A stretch of DNA of 64,000 bases from Blepharisma stoltei (Eukaryota > Ciliophora > Heterotrichea > Heterotrichida > Blepharismidae). Both the position numbers and the translations under genes were made by a program. The notes below the pieces were generated by a model. It saw only the letters and a program-made list of their open reading frames with translations. It was not told the origin of the DNA and searched no databases. Shown piece by piece: positions 10,922 through 20,622 of the stretch. Each line of letters starts with the position of its first letter. The stretch's first letter is position 1. Location of the stretch: NCBI GenBank assembly GCA_914767885.1, contig CAJZBQ010000011.1, positions 186,001 to 250,000 on the forward strand, given 5' to 3'.

Positions 10922-11155
10922 GTGAATGAATTTCCGTCAACATCACCATTTTATTTCTGCTTAAGCCAAGGAGAATTTATCAATGATGGCATGCATTTAG
11001 TTTATAATCATAAAAATGAAAATACACTTAGCTGGCGCCTATTAAAGACTTATGATGAGTATACTAAAGGGCTTCCATCTAAAGCTGTGAAACTTGAATG
11101 CGAAACCGGGATTATTTGTGTTTATTCTTGTTTCCTGTTTTACGAAATTAATTAA
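10922..11155 (+). CDS. Orphan reading-frame fragment
   Basis: A 77-codon frame (starting at a GTG, no ATG; reads VNEFPSTSPFYFCLSQGEF... to SCFLFYEIN, TAA stop) with coding-like composition. If the 10640-10913 repeat block is excised, the frame extends left through CKWVCGPTSS to the damaged MITE, so it may be the 3' segment of a gene whose 5' part I cannot find. Could equally be a pseudogene. No family recognised. Confidence 0.3.
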   Translation: MNEFPSTSPFYFCLSQGEFINDGMHLVYNHKNENTLSWRLLKTYDEYTKGLPSKAVKLECETGIICVYSCFLFYEIN

Positions 11156-11347
11156 TTTTACTATTAAATTGGCTCCATTTTAAACTGAAAATCTTACTGA
11201 TCTTCCTCAATAGGGACTGAGCAAAGATATCAGCCTTAAGAAATTTATCCTTTTAAGCTAGTTTTTTTCTGTCTTTTAAATAATTGGATCCCCCATGATA
11301 TTTTATTTTTAATGCTTAAAATAAGCCCCCTTAGTATACAATTATAA

Positions 11348-11881
11348 ATGCTTACTTCAAGATTCAGAATCAAGACTTCAAGCTCTATAAAGACCGGCAA
11401 CCTTTTTAGCCCTTTAGCAAGCTTCATAAAGTCTCTAAACTCAAATGAGCCCAAATCTAGCAAGAATTCATCTACCAAGTCTCCTAAAACGCCGAGCAAA
11501 TCCAACACTCCGACTAAAAATAAGGGTCATAAGAGCCAAAACTCAAACGCTTCAGAAAAGCTCACAAAGCTGACCCCATATCAAGGAAAAATGAGGGCTT
11601 ATGGGTTTTTTAAATGCCAGGAATGCAACAGACAATGGTCAAGTGGCTACAGCTGGGCTAATAAAGGCCAGCAGTGCTTGACTTGTGAAATCAATGTATA
11701 TCCCTATAGACAAAGAAAATTGGAACCAAAAAAATTTAAAAGAGGAGAAATAAGGAAGCCTCACCAGATAAAGCTCTGTGAAAAATGTCAGGATTTGGGC
11801 TATCCCTGCACAGAATATCGCCCTAGCAAGTCTGAAATGGTGATATATAGAGAAAGAAAAACTCGTTTGGATTTTAACTAA
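11348..11881 (+). CDS. ZAR1-like 3CxxC zinc-finger protein (long paralog)
   Basis: 177 aa, uninterrupted, ATG at 11348, TAA stop. The Ser/Lys/Asn-rich low-complexity N-terminus (~1-75) is followed by a zf-3CxxC domain: KCQEC, SSGYSWANKGQQC, LTC, HQIKLCEKC..LGYPC. Trp in YSWAN is TGG here, against TGA in the 7943 paralog. The N-terminal extension and basic C-terminus distinguish it from that short paralog. RNA binding is inferred from the family only. Confidence 0.88.
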   Translation: MLTSRFRIKTSSSIKTGNLFSPLASFIKSLNSNEPKSSKNSSTKSPKTPSKSNTPTKNKGHKSQNSNASEKLTKLTPYQGKMRAYGFFKCQECNRQWSSGYSWANKGQQCLTCEINVYPYRQRKLEPKKFKRGEIRKPHQIKLCEKCQDLGYPCTEYRPSKSEMVIYRERKTRLDFN

Positions 11882-12140
11882 TTCATACTTTTCTATATTT
11901 CCAATCCTGCCTGTCTAATTTTATAGCTTGCTCTAGAGTTGAATTAAATAAACTGCATGCTAGTATTGCCAAATAAATAGATTTTTCTTTCATTCCTAAA
12001 GGAGATCACAATACAATAATCCATATAAAATATTTGTGCCTTTATTAAATCCACATCAAAATACCTATTCATAAAGCCTTGATTGTTTTCTATTTTCCTA
12101 ATTTCTATTAATGCTAGAATCGACCATATTTCCTTTATAA

Positions 12141-12884
12141 ATGGAGCCTTGCACCCATTACGACAGAGGCTGTGACCTATTAGCGCCTTGCTGTAATGAA
12201 TTTTACCCCTGTAGATTCTGCCACGACAAAGTGAAATACGAAGAGGAAAAAGACATAAAAAAATCCCACAAGCTTGTAAGAAATGAGGTCCAAAGTGTAA
12301 GATGTAGGTCATGCCAAAATGTACAAACTGCTATACAGAACTGTGAAAGCTGCGGAGCTTGTTTAGGGGCTTATTTCTGCTCAACATGCAAGCTCTACGA
12401 CAATAACTTAGAAAAACACATATATCACTGCGAAAAATGCGGAATCTGCAGGATAGGCCCACAAGAGTCTTTCTGGCACTGTGACAACTGTGAAGCTTGT
12501 TTAGCAATCGCCACAAGAGAAAGCCATAGGTGCAGACAAGGCGTCCTAAAGGCAAATTGTGCTATTTGCCAAGAAGACATGTTTACAAGCAGGACTCCAG
12601 CCACTGAGCTTAGGTGTGGCCATTGGATTCATAATAAATGTATGAAAGAAATGTATAAGCATGGCCATTTCGCATGTCCTATCTGCAATAAATCAACACA
12701 GGATCTAACTGAGTATTATCAAGAAATTGATAAACAAATAGAAGCGACTCCTATGCCGGAAGAATACAAAAATATTGAGTGCAATATATTGTGTAATGAC
12801 TGTCTTGAGAAATCTACTATTCTTTTCCATTTTTATGGGCTGAAATGTAAGGAATGCGGATCATATAATACGTCAAGGATTTAG
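12141..12884 (+). CDS. RCHY1: RCHY1/Pirh2-like RING E3 ubiquitin ligase
   Basis: 247 aa without interruption. CHY zinc finger (CTHYDRGCDLLAPCCNEFYPCRFCHD), then CTCHY zinc finger (CESCGACLGAYFCSTCKLYD...HCEKCGICRIG), then RING-H2 (CAICQEDMF...LRCGHWIHNKCM...FACPICNKS), then a C-terminal zinc ribbon (CNDCLEKS...LKCKECGS). This domain order and length are diagnostic of RCHY1/Pirh2, which transfers ubiquitin from E2 to substrates. No insertion in this gene, unusually for the window. Substrates unknown. Confidence 0.95.
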   Translation: MEPCTHYDRGCDLLAPCCNEFYPCRFCHDKVKYEEEKDIKKSHKLVRNEVQSVRCRSCQNVQTAIQNCESCGACLGAYFCSTCKLYDNNLEKHIYHCEKCGICRIGPQESFWHCDNCEACLAIATRESHRCRQGVLKANCAICQEDMFTSRTPATELRCGHWIHNKCMKEMYKHGHFACPICNKSTQDLTEYYQEIDKQIEATPMPEEYKNIECNILCNDCLEKSTILFHFYGLKCKECGSYNTSRI

Positions 12885-13046
12885 CTTTAATTAACCTTTA
12901 TATTTTGCCAAAAGATTTTAAATTTTTATAGCCTTGCATATTTTTTCATAGATTTTACTTGCAAAAATAAATTTTAAAGATTAATTTGTATTATTTTGAA
13001 GTAAAAATATCTTTTATATTAAAATAATATATTTATTAATAGAAAT

Positions 13047-13235
13047 TTAAGCCTTTAAGACTCTGCTTTCCAATGCATTTTTGCTTCTTTTATTTCTCTT
13101 CCACTTCTCATGCCTCTGATATATCCAAACTATTACAAATCTTTCATATACAAACGCTACAACGCTATAGGCAAGCCAGATCCCAAGCAAAGCAAGTCTC
13201 ATATATAGCTTATGCACTGTACTGATCGTCATCAT
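13047..13235 (-). CDS. Small membrane protein
   Basis: 62 aa. MRLALLGIWLAYSVVAFVYERFVIVWIY forms one or two membrane segments followed by a basic tail (RHEKWKRNKRSK). No family recognised. Two start Met are possible (MMTIST). Short, so moderate support only. Confidence 0.45.
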   Translation of the reverse strand: MMTISTVHKLYMRLALLGIWLAYSVVAFVYERFVIVWIYQRHEKWKRNKRSKNALESRVLKA

Positions 13236-13322
13236 TGAAAATTTAACTGCTATAATTGGCTTGATGTCTTCTACATCTTAGATTAGAGTAGAATTAGATG
13301 ATTCTTCTCTATGAATATTAGT

Positions 13323-13860
13323 GATTTTGCGGACTAAAGCACACTTTTAGGAATCAAAATTGGCATGCGAAAAATGGTTGACTAGTGTAGAGTGGCTGAC
13401 AAATCCCAAGCCAATTTTTAAAATCGCATTATTATAAAAATTAATTATAAATTAGGATGCTCTATTAGTTTGGCATGATGCATGAAGTTCTTAAAGCCTC
13501 AATTTTATATGGATATAATAAAATCTGATGAACTTCCAATAATATTTTTACTACTGTGAGTTTAAACATTCAGTTAAATTTTTAAGAAAGCAATATTAAA
13601 TTAATCTGATTAATTGAACTTGTATATAGTAGGTCTGGAGCTCTGGAGAATAACTCTACATGAAGTTTAAAGTCTCATATTAATTGGCTACATAAAATGT
13701 ATTTTTGAAAGATATTTTTTAATAATTTAAAATTAATTTTATAATAATGCCATTTTAAAAACTGGCTTGGGATTTGTCAGCAATTTTACAGATGTCAACC
13801 ATTTTTCGCATGCCAATTTTAATCTCTAAAATTGGGCTCTAGCTATTTTGTCGCAAAATC
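13323..13860. mobile_element. Intergenic element with ~120-bp inverted ends
   Basis: Ends GATTTTGCG...CGCAAAATC. The long arms share ATTGGCATGCGAAAAATGGT, TGACAAATCCCAAGCCA and TTATAATAATG with their inverse partners. The AT-rich centre of about 300 bp has no ORF. No clear target duplication. Lies 3' of the P5 ATPase gene. Confidence 0.75.
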
Positions 13861-14020
13861 GCTACTTTCCATAGAGAAAAATCATTTAATTGTGAATAAT
13901 ATAAAATTGAATAAAATAGCTTGTGACTTAAGAAATTTATTTAACTCTGAATGCTATCTAACGATGATGACTCTAGTCTAAGATGTAGAAGAAACCAATT
14001 CAATTATAGCAGTCAACTTT

Positions 14021-17000
14021 TTAATGATGACGATCAATCACAGTGCATGAGCTATACATTGGAAACCAATCAATCTAAATATTTCTTACATTATAAAGAT
14101 CCATCAGCCACTGTGGCGGCCACAACACCAAATACACATGCAGCATTCCAATTAAAGAAATATAAACCATAAACCATACATTTTTATAAGCTGGCTTTTT
14201 CCATGGTCTTCCTTCATTAAACGCAATACATACTGAAATAAGCTCAAGCAGCGCCATCAAATAAACAATAGTATTTGCATCATTCAGGTAATCATCACTA
14301 GCATCATCCACAGGTGTAAAATAAGGCATGCTCAAAGCCACTTCATATACAACGACCATTCCTATAGTTTGCAATATTGAGTGTCCTATAACAGATCCTA
14401 TTACAGCTACTGACATCAATGACGAAATTGGCTGTTTTTTGCTTAATTTGTGATAAGGCCCTGCACTACCCATAGCCATAGCTAATGGTAGCACAGTTAT
14501 CAAGTCTTGGGATAAAAATTCGTTATTGGTAAGTCCACTTCCAAGAACATAGAGGATCTGGACATTGGTAAACTGAATCATGGAGTAAACGGCCATGTAT
14601 TTAAAACATTGAACTGAGGTCGTTAAAGCACATCTGCCGTTCTGTAAAACGATTGGAACGCAGGAGATGTCAGGGATACTTGAAGTAAAAGGAGCCGCTA
14701 TTGATGTTTCAGCTTCTGTGAGGGAAATACCGATATCGGCAGTTTTTAAGGCTCCACAGTCATTGGCGCCATCTCCGCACATGCCGACCATGATTCCAAT
14801 TTCTTGGAATCGGCTGATTAGAAGGGTTTTGTGCTCTGGGGACATTCTGGCGAAAATTCTGCATTTTTTTAGTAAAATGTTTATGGATTGTGCTGCAGTA
14901 GTGTCGTTTAATTTTGCGAGGGCGTCATATGCATTGAGGACTGCACCAGTTACTGCAAGAGTGTAGTCTCCATTATTATCAGCATTTAGCCAAGGTGGTT
15001 CATTAAGAATATTCTTATTTAGCATAATTAATATTTACTATTACACAGAAAATAATTGTTTTATAATGTTAAAAACATTCTAAATTTAAAAATTAATATC
15101 TCCTAACGGTATATTTTCCTTTGGCACATCATCTGCTTCATTAGTAAACTTTTCCCACACAATTTCATTATCCACCATTTCTGCCAAAAACACTGTAGCA
15201 TCTTTCTTTATTATATGGCACTCCTTCGCCACAGAAATCGCCGTCAAAACAGCATCCCCAGTCGACATAACAGTCTCAATCTCCGCTTTCTGTAGAATTT
15301 TAATAGTAGGAATTGTTTGTGCCTTAAGCTTGTTTTGCAGCACAAGCAATCCTAAAAAGCTCATTTCTTGTTCTAAGTTTTCCAGTTTCTGTGCCTTCAT
15401 TTCTTCAGCAGGAATTGTATTGAGTGAATTCATAGCACAAGCCAAAACTCTATACCCAGACCTTGTATAATTATCTAAAACATGCTCAATATCATCAGGA
15501 ATCGACGATTTTCTGCATCTTTCCAGCACAATTTCTGGGGCGCCTTTCATATAAAACTCAAAATTGTCATTTTGTAAGTTTTTTACAATGACTCCCATTC
15601 GTTTCCTTTTAGAAGTGAAGTAAAAAATGTGCAATATAGCTGTATCATAATTTTCTTCATTTTTATTGTCACTATCAGAATTTAAAGATGCGTAAGCTTT
15701 TACTTCAGACCCTTCATCTTTTGGCAAGCTATATTTAAATCCTGAAAATTTAAAAATTTCTAAGTCTTGAGGATCCCCTACAAGCTTGTCATTTACATAG
15801 GTTAGTGAATGGCAGGTCGCCAAACAGGTCAAAAATCTTCTTTTATTTTTCTCAATTTGTTCAGCTGACTTATGAAGCTCACTCATTTTTCCTTTTCTTG
15901 ACACGTTGACACCTAACAGATTCATCCCATCTTCTGTCAAAGTCCCTGTTTTATCAAAACAAAAAACATCAATTCTTCCTGCTGCATTTATCCTAGGATA
16001 CGAAATACAAAAAATCCCTTGCTTTTTGAGCCTATGCAAAGCAAAGCCAGTTCCTATATTCATACATGCAGGAAGTGCTGGAGGGATCGCAATTGTAATT
16101 AAATCGAGAGCTCCAATGACAGCTTCGTCAGTTGCTACGTCTGTAGAAATAAATAAATAAATGCTTACTGCAAACCCAGATAGCGCTACAAGGGCTAGAC
16201 AGCCTATAAATCGTAGCGAGTCTCTGGTGAATTTAAACTTGTTTGGCTTTGGGAATAAAATTGACCTGACCATTTTGCCTTTCATTGTAGAAAACCCAGT
16301 CCTTACTACAAGTCCTATGACCTGCTTTTCACCATGGTTTCTAGTTTGGAGAACTTTGGTGCCTTCGTATAAGCTGAAATGTCTGTCTATTTCTACGCTG
16401 TAAACTTTGTCATTAAGATAAGGCAAAGCGTCCTTTATGACTGGGACTGATTCTCCAGTCAGTGATGATTCTTCAACTACAGCTCCTCCTGATATTAAAA
16501 TTGCGTCACAAGGCATTTCTGTGCCCCTTGGAATTTCTATTAAATCACCAGGTACAAGTTCTTCACTATTTATGGTCGTCCATTCTCCACCTCTTTTTAC
16601 CTTAATGGTGACGTATCTCAAAGCTAAATCGTGGAGATCATGCATGCTTTTTCAGGACTGATAAGTTGAAGAAAGCAATGAGATAAGCGTTATAACGAAT
16701 ACACAGACTGCGTAGACGTAGTACAGTTCTAAGAACCATAATATAACACTGAAAAGCTGGAAAAGGTAGAATGGGTGCTTTATTTCTTCAAAAGTAAGAG
16801 ACAAAAATGATTGCAATTGGATTAAAATTTCGCCCGGCAAGGTTTTACCAATCCAGAAATGGACGGCAATGCTAGGTAAGCAATTCTGGTAATGCACAGA
16901 GCCTAGCCCTTAGTCTAAATTTCAAGATTGGGTTTTACCTCAAGGGAAAGGAGGATTTGGATTTGGAAAGGGCAAGCCCAGCAAAGTCTGCAGGTAATCC

Positions 17001-18098
17001 CCAGACCATTCGGGCAACTGCCTAGCGTGAAACCGGGCGTTACGTCCCGGGATTCAGATTTTCCTTTTCCGAAAGGTCGAACAGAAATTCCATTTTTTGG
17101 GATTTTTGAATGGCCAACCTTGTTACACATGCAGCAGCCGCAGAAGTCCATAGTCCGCCCACTCAACACTGGACCGAAAGGGAGGAGGAGACGTCCAAGC
17201 AGAGTCTCACTTCAGAAAGTGCCATGGCATCAGGCGCTGAAGGAGAAGAAAGGTAGTGTCAGAGCTGAACACTTGCCCAGCGAATCATTGCCCCAATTCG
17301 AGCAAGGCGAAGCTGAAGACGGCGCAAAGCGGATGAACTGCCCGTACGGGAGAGTCCTTGGTGACTGCGTAACCAATATGGCAGACGCCTACCTATAAGT
17401 TTAAGTTTAAGTTTAAGTTTAAGGATTAAAATTTCGCATTTACCAAACAAGTTCCGCTTTTCTGTAACCTCTTCATCATAATTGTAACCGCCGATTAAAT
17501 TGTCAATAATTTCGCTATAAGTGATAGTGGAGTTGAAATAAAGAGGCTGGACACATTTTCCATCATAATAATAACGTAAATTGTGATGGGTAAATGATAA
17601 AACGGTTCCGAGTCCTTTTGAGGAGATTTGTCTTGTCGGGATCAAGTCAACAAAATACATAGTTTTGATTACGAGCATTGTGGCTTCTGATGTAGGGACT
17701 CTTTTGTAGCGCAGGAATAAATGAAGGCAGAGGAAATTAGTTTATCTTAGGTATTTATTTTATTTAACGTCCACTACCAGGTAGCCTATACTATAATTAC
17801 CTCAAGTCATTTAAGTCATTTTCTCCAGTCAAAGTGTGGCAGCCTTTAATATAAGTCGCAAATTTAACTTAGACAGAAGGCAAAGGAATCAGTAGTCTAT
17901 CAAATAGTAAAGTCCTCCCGACAGAATTACAAAAATTCAAAATAAAATTTCCCCAGCCAAAAAGGTTTTATAAGGCTCGACTGATTTTATCGATGATTCT
18001 TCAGTAGCATCCATGTGGGGCATACACGGGACATTGTATTGAGATGACGCATTTGTTTCAGGGCTTGAATCTGAATTATCAAATGAAACTTTATTCAT
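14021..18098 (-). CDS. P5-type cation-transporting ATPase (ATP13A-like)
   Basis: Segments 17876-18098, 17423-17722, ~15097-16818, 14090-~15015 and 14021-14074 give about 1075 aa. Visible P-type ATPase parts: N-terminal hydrophobic segment (IFVILSGGLYYLIDYWFLCL), first transmembrane pair preceding HDLHDLA, A-domain SSLTGESVPV, phosphorylation site CFDKTGTLTEDG with preceding IPPALPACMNIG (P5-type PPALP), nucleotide-binding KGAPE, hinge MCGDGANDCGALK and C-terminal TM bundle. P5B pumps export polyamines from late endosomes; the substrate here is not proven. One retroposon-like insertion, two short IESs and a C-terminal 15-nt intron interrupt it. TGA in TYQSWKSM and GEILFWIF is Trp. ATG at 18098 (MNKVSFDNSD). 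Confidence 0.93.
14075..14089 (-). other. 15-nt intron at the P5 ATPase C-terminus
   Basis: GTAAGAAATATTTAG with an in-frame TAG as its last codon. Splicing extends LMDLYN by IDWFPMYSSCTVIDRHH. Without splicing the protein ends NVRNI. Confidence 0.75.
15018..15096. other. Short IES in P5 ATPase
   Basis: TA-bounded; 78 or 81 bp removed depending on whether the left TA is 15094-95 or 15097-98 (right TA 15016-17). Contains stops. Joins IPLGD(I) to KNILNEPPWL. Exact edge ambiguous. Confidence 0.75.
16834..17422 (+). mobile_element. Retroposon-like IES with TTTAAG tail, 15-bp TSD
   Basis: 589 bp, GC-rich, between perfect 15-bp repeats GGATTAAAATTTCGC (16819-16833, 17423-17437). The right end is a short tandem array of TTTAAG units (about 17396-17422), as left by target-primed retroposition. 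Excision gives CEI-LIQLQSFLS, the conserved start of the ATPase first TM region. Open frames inside are not conserved domains. Confidence 0.88.
17730..17875. other. Short IES near the P5 ATPase N-terminus
   Basis: 146 bp between 7-bp repeats GAAGGCA (17723-17729, 17876-17882). 153 bp removed. Joins YWFLCL to HLFLRYKRVPTSEAT. Confidence 0.8.
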
Positions 18099-18388
18099 TA
18101 TTAGAAACCAAAATGGTTCAAATGAAATCAACACAAATAACTGCAAAATTAATCAGAATTGATCATCCTTTATTTTTGTATATAAACGATCACTATGACG
18201 TAATTAGATAATTAATGCAATTAAAGCTATTTATAATTGAAAAGAAGAAAGGAAACTATTCAAAATTTTGCTTGAGATTTTAAATATGACCAATAAAAAT
18301 GAAACGGATTTAAATATGTAAAAATAGAAGCAGTTTAGTTGGAGTTTTTAGAGCGAGAAGGTGTGAGGAATGGATTGGAAATTTTTTC
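18099..18388. other. 5' flank of the P5 ATPase gene
   Basis: AT-rich, no ORF supported. Presumably holds the minus-strand promoter. Confidence 0.4.
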
Positions 18389-18391
18389 TTA

Positions 18392-18888
18392 CTCCCCCCC
18401 CATCCTTGATCGAACGATTTTCATATCATGACAATTTTTATATACATAAAAATATATTAGTTATCAAAAGTTGGGAAGATGTGCATAATTAAGTTGTTTT
18501 AGAGACTTTAGACGACAGAAAGCTTCGAAATCAATCATTCGAAGTGATTTAGTCATCAGTCTAGGCTTAAAACTCAATAATCTAATAAAATAGAGATTCT
18601 TTAAAATTTTTAAAAAAAAAAAAAATTAGTTTAATAAGGAACAAATTAAAATTTATACAGTTTAAAAGGGTGACTAATAAATCAAAATATTAAAAATTGG
18701 TATTTTTATAAAATTAACTTATTTTTTGCTGTAAAAATAACTATTAAATACTCTTAACCCTCTTATTTAAAAGTAAAAAAAAATATTTATTTTATATATA
18801 TAAAATTTTTTTCCCAAAAAATTTTTTTTTAACCCCCATCCTTGATCGAACGATGGCGGGTCGTTCGATCAAGGATGGGGGGGGGGAG
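18392..18888 (+). mobile_element. CTC-type MITE, family 3
   Basis: TTA flanks (18389-18391, 18889-18891). Ends CTCCCCCC then CATCCTTGATCGAACGAT. The right end carries a fold-back pair of the same motif (around 18830-18888). The interior is unrelated to family 1. Confidence 0.88.
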
Positions 18889-19210
18889 TTAGAAAAATAA
18901 TTAGCGGCTAAAAGCAAGAAAATTAATATTTTGAATTTTCTTTGGGATAGCAGAAATCGATCAGTGAAAATTTAAATGGAGGAGTTAGGAAATTCCTTAG
19001 AACTATAATTCAAATTTTATGTAAAAATTTTGCAGGCAAGTAGTCTATATCTAATAATAAGCTTATTTTTCAAGTTTCTTAAATATTTTTGGATTTCTAA
19101 AATATTTTACCATAATATCTTGTTTTAGAATATTACTATATTCTGCTTAGGGCATGAGAAAAATATTTTAATAATTTCATAGAAGGAGTTTTTAATTCAA
19201 ATCTTGCTAA

Positions 19211-19595
19211 CTCCCCCCCCCCCCCCTCCGTGAGCGAACAAAACCATTAGAAAAATCACCATTTTTTGACCAAAAACCCACCCTCCTGAGCGAACAAAAA
19301 TTTTTTTAATAGAAAAAATTTTAATGGAAAAAAATTTTGATATATAAGTGATAATTAGTATAATGAAATCTAGAGCTAATTCTGTTTAATTTTAAACAAA
19401 TTGCGTTTTAAAACATAAATTTTGCAAATTAAATTAATATTTGCTTCCCAATTTTTGCAAATTAGGATTTTTTTAAATTTCGAAAAAAATATTTTTTATA
19501 AAATTTATATATAAATTTTTTTTAAAAAAAAAAATTAACCCCCCTCCGTGAGTGAACAAAATTTTTTTGTTCGCTCACGGAGGGGGGGGGGGGAG
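19211..19595 (+). mobile_element. CTC-type MITE, family 1, best-preserved copy
   Basis: TAA flanks (19208-19210, 19596-19598). Layout: outer TIR, about 60 bp, a second tandem TIR copy (CCCTCCTGAGCGAACAAAA), a core starting TTTTGATATATAAGTGATAA, then a terminal hairpin made of an inverted TIR pair. No coding capacity. Confidence 0.93.
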
Positions 19596-19598
19596 TAA

Positions 19599-20622
19599 GC
19601 ATTTGGCAATTTAATGTTTTTGGTGAAAATTTCTATTGTCTATTTATAATTTTCCGAAATATTGTAATCTTACAACAAAAATTTTCTAAATAAAGCTTTT
19701 CTTAAGGCAAATCATTACACTTTTAAGTTTTGTTGCGATAAATGAGCTTTAATTTCTTGATAAATCCTTTTGCACAGATTTATTAATTACTCTCCAAAAA
19801 AATGTCATATAAAATATCGATTTTATTGCCTAAATAATTAACTGCCATAGCATTAGATTAATAGTATTTCTATTTTAATTTTAATGCAAAAAGTATAGTT
19901 TTAATTTATAACTATAAGAGTATTTCTTTCTAGTACTTTAAAAAGTTCTTCTGATATCGCTTACTGTCCCCATCAAATTATTAGAAAAAAATATATGTTC
20001 TAAGTTAAAGGGGTTTTGAAAATAAAATTTTTTGAAATAAATTGATAGTCAAAATATTTTTAAAAAAAAATTAATTTAAAGCACAACAAAATAAAATAAT
20101 AATATTTTATTTCGGCCCTAATAATAATTATAATTTATAAATTCATAATAAATCGGTTATCAAAGTGATTCAATAGAAGGCAAAAATTAAATTTATTCTT
20201 ATTTAAATGATTGTAATTTTCTCAAAAATTAAAAATCTTTCACAGACTTTGTCCCATTTAAAAGATTGGAGTTAGATATTTATATTAAAATACACTAATT
20301 TTTATTTAAAATCTTAAATAAAACTAATATTCTGGTTTAATGGGACGCATATAATCTAAATAATAAAATGCATTTAATTCCTAAAAATAAAGTCCCCAAA
20401 ATAACCCTTAATAACTAAACATTTCACTTTTCATCTTCAAATTAATTAGTTAAATCGTTTAAATTTTTACTTATTTCGTTAATTTTCCTTTTCCCAACTT
20501 ATATTTATATTTCATTATCTCTCCACTTTACCTCCACTAATCCCTTATCAGATCTGACCAGGAAATTCCCTTATAATCCCTTCATATTTCCGACAATAAT
20601 AAATATTTCTGTTCAACGACTA
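19599..20622. other. AT-rich upstream region of the NBR1-like gene
   Basis: About 1 kb, very AT-rich, no supported ORF. The last ~130 bp are pyrimidine-richer and probably hold the promoter and 5' leader. Confidence 0.4.

Noticed and set aside
13951-14172. Plus-strand 73-codon open frame
   Set aside because: It overlaps the C-terminal part of the P5 ATPase on the other strand, which has conserved domains; low-complexity composition and no family resemblance.
16928-17398. 156-codon plus-strand frame inside the ATPase insertion
   Set aside because: Lies wholly within a retroposon-like element bounded by 15-bp repeats. No conserved domain; looks like a consequence of GC-rich sequence.
18389-19598. 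C-rich/G-rich inverted repeats as transcription terminators, CRISPR-like repeats or telomere addition sites
   Set aside because: They are element tips with paired direct flanks, occur within genes, lack regular spacers, and are not telomeric repeats.
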